The notes under the pieces: generated by a model
Told to the model about the DNA's origin: nothing
The model's input: the letters and a program-made list of their open reading frames with translations, nothing else
Database searches by the model: none
Program-made: the position numbers and the translations under genes
NCBI GenBank assembly: GCA_017466495.1
Contig: JAFTUB010000125.1
Location: 1-6,517, forward strand
DNA: 6,517 bases
DNA from: Clostridia bacterium
GTDB lineage: Bacteria; Bacillota; Clostridia; Oscillospirales; CAG-272
Reading direction: 5' to 3'
In this document: in pieces, positions 1 to 4,196 of the stretch
Numbering within the stretch: the first letter of the stretch is position 1
How the letters are laid out: every line of letters starts with the position of its first letter

Positions 1-372
1 CAAAACTTTCATTTCGTTGGTAACCAAATCATAACAGGCATATACATATTCGCGGGTAAAGGGCAGCATATAGCAGCCGTACAGTTTGCCGTCCACGATC
101 TGTGTCGTTTCGTTAATTGGCGAGCAGAGCAAGCAGTCGGAACCACAGTCGGGATCGGTGCAGAGTGGCTGCATTACCCCCGTTTTGCGGTTGTACCGCA
201 TCATTTTCGTAGTGCGGAAATAAATGTAATCACCGTACTCGGCGACGGTTCTGGTGATGACCCGTGAGGTGTGGATCTCGTCCTCCCCCGGTAATTCCAT
301 ATCCGGTTTTTCGCTGCAGCAGGGGAGAAGCACAAGAATGATCACAAGAAGAATCGGTAAAATGCGTTTCAT
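1..372 (-). CDS. Cys-rich lipoprotein, tandem paralogue (3' end missing)
   Basis: N-terminal 124 codons of a secreted lipoprotein. The frame is open to the window edge without a stop, so the gene continues to the left. It starts with Met-Lys-Arg, a hydrophobic stretch (residues 4-17) and a Leu-Leu-Pro-Cys-Cys lipid-attachment region at C18/C19. Proline before C18 is not a classic lipobox, so C19 may be the modified residue. The mature part has a cysteine cluster at C71, C76, C80 and C83 (C-x4-C-x3-C-x2-C, beginning CTDPDC), followed by short beta-strand-like units such as VDGKLYGCYML. By hand alignment it is about 70 % identical to the gene just upstream (416..1633), with one single-residue gap; the first 24 residues are identical. 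The start is fixed by a perfect AAAGGAGG ribosome binding site 5 nt before ATG. It is probably co-transcribed with the upstream copy, since only 43 nt separate them. Function is unknown; a beta-propeller fold outside the membrane is inferred from the full-length neighbour. Confidence 0.85.
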   Translation of the reverse strand, partial: MKRILPILLVIILVLLPCCSEKPDMELPGEDEIHTSRVITRTVAEYGDYIYFRTTKMMRYNRKTGVMQPLCTDPDCGSDCLLCSPINETTQIVDGKLYGCYMLPFTREYVYACYDLVTNEMKVL

Positions 373-390
373 AACGGCCTCCTTTGATGG
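301..390 (-). repeat. Duplicated leader segment, copy in the downstream lipoprotein gene
   Basis: These 90 nt cover the spacer next to the ribosome binding site, the ribosome binding site, the start codon and the whole signal peptide. They differ from 1562..1651 at only three positions. Identity falls sharply on entering the mature protein. The near-identity includes non-coding bases and synonymous sites, so it points to recent duplication or gene conversion rather than protein-level selection alone. Confidence 0.85.
378..385 (-). promoter_or_regulatory. Ribosome binding site of the downstream lipoprotein gene
   Basis: AAAGGAGG on the minus strand, 5 nt before the ATG at 372. It matches the anti-Shine-Dalgarno sequence fully, whereas the corresponding site of the upstream copy (1639..1646) reads AAAGAAGG with one mismatch. 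The downstream paralogue may therefore be translated at least as strongly as the first. Confidence 0.8.
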
Positions 391-413
391 GGTGCGGGGC
401 CAAGCCCCGGGGA
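389..413. repeat. GC-rich intergenic element with small hairpin, copy 1
   Basis: This fills most of the 43-nt gap between the two lipoprotein genes and begins 2 nt after the stop codon of the upstream one. It contains a 6-bp inverted repeat (CGGGGC at 395-400, GCCCCG at 404-409) with a 3-nt loop. No T run follows, so it is not a normal terminator. It matches 19 of 25 positions, without gaps, with the element at 1911..1935, which also sits directly behind a stop codon. It may stabilise the 3' end of the upstream message or be one copy of a dispersed palindromic repeat. Confidence 0.5.
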
Positions 414-415
414 GA

Positions 416-1633
416 TTATTCCTCGATTACGGCAGGGGTAAATTCACCCGTGGTGAAATCCAGCGTCCCATACGATACAACTTTTTTGTGCTGTGTTTCG
501 TCATAAAAAGCGATGAGGCCGTAATAGCAGTCGTCGATCACGGTACCGTCATGGGTGTATATGTCCATGAGGGGATCGGTGTGAACTTCTCTGCGGTTGC
601 TTCCGTCCAAGTCACAGGCGTATATTGTCTCTAAGGACGGAGCGAATACGGTGGATTCATACGGCGCATTTTCGTCAAAGTTTTCCGGAGAGATATAAAA
701 CACACGGAAGCCCTGCTTGGTGTAATAAATGGTGTCCTCCGTTATCCAGAACTTATCCACGCCCTTGTCCGGCAGACGAGTCATTTCTCCCGTTTGGGTG
801 TCAATCCTGACCAGATAACTGTAATACAAGCGGCCGGTAAACGAGATATCTTCATGAGCCAGCTTTTCCTCGGAAAACTCCGGTGAGTGATACAGCAGAT
901 AAAGCTTGCCGTCCAAATAACTGTACCATTCATGACGGCGGGACAGGCCGTGTTCCTCAGGATCAAAAAGCAAAGTGCGTTCATCGGTGTCAAAGTCAAT
1001 GGCATACAGACAGGCATTGAGGGAGGTGATGGCCTTACCGTCGCTGACGGCAAGCAGATGTTCCAGCAAATTGGACTCCCGGGAGCATACGACCTCGGGC
1101 TCTCCCCCATCCATGGGAATTCGGCCCACATAGGGCTGATAATCGTCGGGATTTTTTGCATCCCCATCTTCCCGCAGATACTGTCCCGTATAGTAGAGGT
1201 ACCTCCCATTCAAAACGGGAGGATTCATTTCGGGCGTTTCCGAGCGGGGAAGCGTCAGCAAGACTTTTTGCTCGTTGGTGACGATGTCCCAGTAAGCGTA
1301 TGCGAATTCCCGGGTGCGGATCAGCATATAACAACCGTACAGTCTGCCGTCCACAACCTGTGTAATCTCCCGTGACGGTGAGCAAAGAAAACAGTCGGGG
1401 CCGCAGTTGGGATCGGTACAGACGGTCTGCATCACCCCTGTTTTGCGGTTGTACCGATGCAGTTCGTAGTCGTGTTCGGTATACACATGGTCGCCGTACT
1501 CCGCAGTCAATCTTGAAACTACCTGCGAGGTGTGGATCTCGTCCTCCCCCGGAAAGTCTGCATCCGGCTTTTCGCTGCAGCAGGGGAGAAGCACAAGAAT
1601 GATCACAAGAAGAATCGGCAAAATGCGTTTCAT
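416..1633 (-). CDS. Cys-rich secreted lipoprotein, probable beta-propeller
   Basis: Complete gene of 405 codons ending in TAA at 416. The chosen start is the ATG at 1633: it begins a clean lipoprotein signal peptide (Met-Lys-Arg, hydrophobic residues 4-17, Leu-Leu-Pro-Cys-Cys at 15-19) and has AAAGAAGG 5 nt upstream. The same start and leader recur in the paralogue at 1..372. A longer reading from a GTG at 1678 would begin only a few bases from the predicted transcription start and is unlikely. Residues 72-84 hold a C-x4-C-x3-C-x2-C cluster (CTDPNC...C..C) that could bind metal or form disulfides. The rest is made of repeated short units rich in Asp-Gly, Tyr-Tyr and Leu-Tyr, for example NGRYLYYTGQYL, DGKLYLLYHS and TEDTIYYTKQG. 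Such units are typical of clostridial surface lipoproteins modelled as beta-propellers (DUF5050-like). No catalytic motif is seen. It is the first gene behind the promoter at 1691..1719 and lies outside the three-gene unit to its right. The lipoprotein nature is clear; function is unknown. Confidence 0.88.
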   Translation of the reverse strand: MKRILPILLVIILVLLPCCSEKPDADFPGEDEIHTSQVVSRLTAEYGDHVYTEHDYELHRYNRKTGVMQTVCTDPNCGPDCFLCSPSREITQVVDGRLYGCYMLIRTREFAYAYWDIVTNEQKVLLTLPRSETPEMNPPVLNGRYLYYTGQYLREDGDAKNPDDYQPYVGRIPMDGGEPEVVCSRESNLLEHLLAVSDGKAITSLNACLYAIDFDTDERTLLFDPEEHGLSRRHEWYSYLDGKLYLLYHSPEFSEEKLAHEDISFTGRLYYSYLVRIDTQTGEMTRLPDKGVDKFWITEDTIYYTKQGFRVFYISPENFDENAPYESTVFAPSLETIYACDLDGSNRREVHTDPLMDIYTHDGTVIDDCYYGLIAFYDETQHKKVVSYGTLDFTTGEFTPAVIEE

Positions 1634-1651
1634 AACGGCCTTCTTTGATGG
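1562..1651 (-). repeat. Duplicated leader segment, copy in the upstream lipoprotein gene
   Basis: Partner of 301..390, identical at 87 of 90 positions. One of the three differences changes the ribosome binding site from AAAGGAGG to AAAGAAGG. The similarity does not reach the promoter region further upstream, which exists only in front of this copy. Confidence 0.85.
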
Positions 1652-1666
1652 AATTGTGTGGGGATA

Positions 1667-1680
1667 TCGTGAAATCACGA
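1667..1680. promoter_or_regulatory. 14-nt palindrome at the transcription start, possible operator
   Basis: TCGTGA-AA-TCACGA is a perfect 6+6 inverted repeat with a 2-nt centre. It begins about 4 nt downstream of the predicted start of transcription (near 1684) of the lipoprotein genes. A dyad at this place is where a repressor commonly binds. As RNA it could form only a strained hairpin with a 2-nt loop, so a DNA-binding role is the more natural reading. No regulator gene is present in the window to pair it with. Confidence 0.4.
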
Positions 1681-1690
1681 CCTCAACTTT

Positions 1691-1719
1691 ATTTTAGCAC
1701 ATCATTCTACTCTTGTCAA
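1691..1719 (-). promoter_or_regulatory. Sigma-A promoter of the lipoprotein genes
   Basis: On the minus strand, a perfect -35 box TTGACA (1719-1714) is followed by a 17-nt spacer and the -10 box TAAAAT (1696-1691). A TGC just before the -10 gives an extended -10 promoter. The region is AT-rich compared with its surroundings. Transcription should start near 1684, leaving a leader of about 50 nt before the ATG at 1633. A 7-bp inverted repeat (TCATTCT at 1702-1708, AGAATGA at 1719-1725) spans the spacer and -35 and might be a regulator site. Confidence 0.85.
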
Positions 1720-1817
1720 GAATGAAATTCTATTAATTTAGAACTTCGTATGGGTGCACAAAATATACGGCGAAAAGTTGTAAATTCTGCACAGCACATC
1801 GGGCATTCCGTTGCAAG

Positions 1818-1854
1818 AAAAAAGGATGCCCCGCGATGCGCGGCATCCTTTTTT
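1818..1854 (-). terminator. Rho-independent terminator, active in both directions in principle
   Basis: A 13-bp stem (1818-1830 with 1842-1854) consists of six A:T pairs and the core GGATGCC/GGCATCC around an 11-nt GC-rich loop. A run of six T follows the GC core on either strand. It lies 86 nt behind the stop codon of the decarboxylase gene and about 100 nt before the lipoprotein promoter. It therefore most likely ends the ATPase-pgeF-decarboxylase transcript. No gene reads towards it on the plus strand within the window. Confidence 0.85.
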
Positions 1855-1875
1855 GCGTGAAAGCTTTTGGGGATT

Positions 1876-1909
1876 CCCAAGGGGCTTTTTCTCGAAAAAG
1901 CCCCTTGGG
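1876..1909. repeat. Perfect 34-nt palindrome between decarboxylase gene and terminator
   Basis: Arms of 15 nt (CCCAAGGGGCTTTTT at 1876-1890 and its complement at 1895-1909) surround the 4-nt centre CTCG. The hairpin would be very stable. On neither strand is it followed by a T run, although each arm carries five T or A next to the loop, so it is not a standard terminator. It could protect the 3' end of the decarboxylase message or belong to a dispersed palindromic repeat family. The latter is suggested by the GC-rich element that follows it directly (1911..1935). Confidence 0.7.
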
Positions 1910-1910
1910 T

Positions 1911-1935
1911 GGGGGCTGGGGCAAAGCCTCGGGCA
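1911..1935. repeat. GC-rich intergenic element, copy 2
   Basis: This lies 4 nt from the stop codon of the decarboxylase gene and matches the element at 389..413 in 19 of 25 positions. The shared parts are GGGG at the left end, GGGGC, AAGCC and CGGG. The small hairpin is less perfect here. Together with the adjoining palindrome it fills the space between stop codon and terminator. Confidence 0.45.
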
Positions 1936-1939
1936 TCAT

Positions 1940-3325
1940 TTACCAATGTTCCTCCACCACGTCAATTGTCTCCCGCAGATGCACACCCCGCTCTCGCAGA
2001 GCCGCGATGGTATCCAGCACCGCCCGATCAATGCGCTGACCGGGGGCAAGGAGCGGAATTCCGGGGGGATACGCCCACAGATAGTCGGCGGCGATCTCTC
2101 CCTCGGTGCGCTCCACAGGCAGAGTCAACTTGGGCGCCTCTACGGCATCGGCAGGGCGCATGACCTGCTCGGCAGGGGGAGGGAGCAGGATGGGTGCAGG
2201 AACATCGGCAGAGGTCAGCGTTCCATCGATTGCCCTCAGCGCATCGGCCAGGCGGCAGATGTGTTCCCGAGTGGTGCCGTGACCGGTCATGGCCAGAGCA
2301 TAATCCCCCGAAGCCATCTCCAGCTCAATTCCGAATTTTTCTCGCAGACGGTCCATCAGCTCTCCCCCCGTGATGGATGTTCCGCGGGTGGAGATCACGA
2401 TTTTGCTCGGGTCGTGGGCAAATACCGCGGCGCGCCCGGTCGGACGGAAAATACGCAGATGCCGCAGGGCTGCCGTGCGGGCGTAGAAGATGTCCAGCAC
2501 ATTCGCCCAGCCGTCCAAAGGCGTGGGATCATCTCCGCCCAGCAGACGGGCGCATCCGTCACAGGATGCCATCAGCAGGTAGGAGGGGCTGCTGGTCTCG
2601 AAGAGATTTTTGCTTCGCAGAAACGCGGCGGGGTCGATGAGATCCCCGCAGAGGTGGACGATTGCCGTTTGGGTCAGACTGGGCAGGGTCTTGTGTAGAC
2701 TCTGCACCACAATGTCCGCACCCGCCCGCACCGCGCCGTCGGGGAAGGGGGAAAAGCCCAGGTGTGCGCCGTGGGCTTCGTCCACGATCACGGGAACGCC
2801 GTGGCGGTGGGCGGCGGCGCAGATGGCGGCAATATCCGAGATCACGCCCTCGTAGGTGGGGGATGTGATCACCACAGCGGCAATGTTTTTGTTGATGTCT
2901 AACGCATCATCCACCACTTGAGGATCAATGGATGCAAAAATATCAAAATCATTCTCCACCGGCGGCGAGATGTGGAGAGGCATCAGCCGGCAGAGCTCAA
3001 TGGCGTGCCATACCGATTTGTGACAGTTCTGCGCCACAAGGATCTTCTTTCCTCGCGGTGCACAGGCGTGGATGGCGGCCAAAATGCCGCCTGTACTACC
3101 GTTGACGCAGAAATAGGCACGGCGGCTTCCCCAAACCCGGGCGGCGTTGTCCATGGCCTCCTGCAGAAGCCCCTCGGCATCGTGGAGATCGTCGAAGCCG
3201 TCAATCTCGGTGATATCCAGTTCTGCGCCTACCAGATAATCGTAGGCATAGCGCTTGTGCCCCGGCATATGCATGGGGACAGCATCGGTTTTGCTGTAGG
3301 CGGCGAGGGCATCGTAAAGACGCAT
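1940..3325 (-). CDS. Orn/Lys/Arg decarboxylase, PLP-dependent, short form
   Basis: Decarboxylates a basic amino acid (arginine, lysine or ornithine) to the matching amine, the entry step to polyamines; cytoplasmic. The 461-residue protein has the family hallmarks in order: MPGHK at residues 20-24, the phosphate-binding region NGSTGG at 75-80, VDEAHGAH at 181-188 with D182 for the PLP ring nitrogen, and SLHKTLPSLTQT at 209-220 with K212 as the PLP lysine. The substrate-side SSPSY is at 245-249 and the C-terminal AYPPGIPLL near 418-426. The length fits the short Bacillus SpeA/YaaO group, not the 700-residue enterobacterial enzymes. Substrate cannot be read from these motifs, so no symbol is given. 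ATG at 3325 is chosen because AAAGGAGA lies 6 nt upstream and the ATG follows the pgeF stop by one base. A TTG at 3349 would overlap pgeF and is unlikely. Translation is probably coupled to pgeF, and the transcript ends at 1818..1854. Confidence 0.95.
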   Translation of the reverse strand: MRLYDALAAYSKTDAVPMHMPGHKRYAYDYLVGAELDITEIDGFDDLHDAEGLLQEAMDNAARVWGSRRAYFCVNGSTGGILAAIHACAPRGKKILVAQNCHKSVWHAIELCRLMPLHISPPVENDFDIFASIDPQVVDDALDINKNIAAVVITSPTYEGVISDIAAICAAAHRHGVPVIVDEAHGAHLGFSPFPDGAVRAGADIVVQSLHKTLPSLTQTAIVHLCGDLIDPAAFLRSKNLFETSSPSYLLMASCDGCARLLGGDDPTPLDGWANVLDIFYARTAALRHLRIFRPTGRAAVFAHDPSKIVISTRGTSITGGELMDRLREKFGIELEMASGDYALAMTGHGTTREHICRLADALRAIDGTLTSADVPAPILLPPPAEQVMRPADAVEAPKLTLPVERTEGEIAADYLWAYPPGIPLLAPGQRIDRAVLDTIAALRERGVHLRETIDVVEEHW

Positions 3326-3326
3326 A

Positions 3327-4130
3327 TCAATCTCCTTTCGGCCGGGCAATGATGCTCAGCATGGTTCCCCGCACACCGCGGGAGGCTCGGTGGGAATAAA
3401 ACAGATCGGTGCGGCAGCAGGTGCAGAGGTGTGCGGTGTCAATGTGCTCTGCGGAAAGTCCCGCCGACAGCAGGATCGCGGTGTTCATGGCGGGCAGATC
3501 GGCGTGGGGCTGATCCCCTTCACGATGGATGTGGGACAGGCAGAGGGCGGCGCAGGGAGATTCGGCCACGGCGCGGCAGAAATCCTCCCCCACGGCATAG
3601 CAGCAGAGGCCGATGGAAGGACCGATGGCGGCCTTGATGCGGGCGGGATCGGCACCGAGGGCAATCATGCGGGCAATCCCCTCCCGGGCGATTCCCGCCA
3701 CGGTCCCACGCCAGCCGGCGTGCAGAGCGCCCACTATTCCGGCCTCTTCATCGGCCAGCAGAATGGGAACGCAGTCGGCGGTTTTTACACCGATGGTCAC
3801 ATCCGGGGCGGCGGTCACATAGCCGTCGCAGGCGGAATCGGCCTTGCGTTGATAGCCCAGCCCACGATCGGCTTCTCCCACGGTGCGGACATCGGTAGAA
3901 TGAACCTGGGGCAGGGAAATAACCTCCCCCGACACCCCCACCGCTTCGGTGAAGCGGGCAAGGTTAGCCAAAACGGCAGCATCTTCGTCCCCGCGCCCGA
4001 AGGCGAGATTAAGGGATGCGGTGTGGGGGAGCGTACTCACCCCACCCAGTCGGGTAGCAAATCCGTGGGGGAAGGCGATGAGGTCGGAGCGAAGGAAGCT
4101 GACGCCGCCCTGAGCGGTGACAAGTCGCAT
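3327..4130 (-). CDS. pgeF: PgeF/YfiH family protein (DUF152, multicopper-oxidase-like fold)
   Basis: 267 residues, normal for the family formerly annotated as polyphenol oxidase or laccase. Members act on purine nucleosides (adenosine and methylthioadenosine phosphorolysis, adenosine deamination); the E. coli member was linked to keeping peptidoglycan precursors correct. Visible hallmarks are FPHGFATRLGGVS near 20-32, QVHSTD at 75-80 with H77, KTADCVP at 116-122 with C120, and LHAGWRGTV at 136-144 with H137. H77, C120 and H137 are the expected zinc ligands. GPSIGLCCYAVGEDF (170-184) and the C-terminal CTCCRTDLFYSHRASRG (236-252) also fit. ATG at 4130 has GGAGG 5 nt upstream. It lies 66 nt behind the ATPase gene and one base before the decarboxylase start, so it is likely in one operon with both. 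The exact substrate in this organism is not readable from sequence. Confidence 0.95.
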   Translation of the reverse strand: MRLVTAQGGVSFLRSDLIAFPHGFATRLGGVSTLPHTASLNLAFGRGDEDAAVLANLARFTEAVGVSGEVISLPQVHSTDVRTVGEADRGLGYQRKADSACDGYVTAAPDVTIGVKTADCVPILLADEEAGIVGALHAGWRGTVAGIAREGIARMIALGADPARIKAAIGPSIGLCCYAVGEDFCRAVAESPCAALCLSHIHREGDQPHADLPAMNTAILLSAGLSAEHIDTAHLCTCCRTDLFYSHRASRGVRGTMLSIIARPKGD

Positions 4131-4151
4131 AATTACCTCCGTTTGGGATAG

Positions 4152-4180
4152 CGGCGGTCGGGCATTCCGCCCGACCGCCG
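4152..4180. promoter_or_regulatory. Perfect 12-bp hairpin in the ATPase-pgeF spacer
   Basis: Arms CGGCGGTCGGGC (4152-4163) and its complement (4169-4180) surround a 5-nt loop; 11 of 12 pairs are G:C. On the minus strand no T run follows; the sequence goes directly into the pgeF ribosome binding site about 12 nt later. It is therefore not a canonical terminator. It may act as an RNA processing or stability element that sets different levels for the ATPase and pgeF parts of the message, or as a partial terminator. Confidence 0.65.
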
Positions 4181-4196
4181 GATGATGGTTGTGTGT

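Noticed and set aside
1634..1678. Longer lipoprotein start at the GTG at 1678
   Set aside because: It would start about 6 nt after the predicted transcript start without a ribosome binding site, and would put 15 polar residues before the signal peptide. The paralogue starts at the later ATG.
1799..1936. 8-bp direct repeats TCGGGCAT (1799-1806 and 1929-1936) around the hairpin block, like a target site duplication
   Set aside because: There are no terminal inverted repeats at the block ends. An 8-bp repeat is expected by chance in a stretch of this size, and the same word also occurs at 4158-4165.
1811..2698. Plus-strand open frame of 295 codons starting in the hairpin region
   Set aside because: Its first part translates the terminator and palindrome, and the rest mirrors the decarboxylase. 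It has no domain.
3390..4151. Plus-strand open frame of 253 codons
   Set aside because: It is antisense to pgeF, which is firmly identified by its zinc-ligand motifs.
4158..4169. 12-mer TCGGGCATTCCG also present at 1799-1810
   Set aside because: About one such repeat is expected by chance in 6.5 kb. In one place it is a hairpin arm and loop, in the other it is not in a hairpin.
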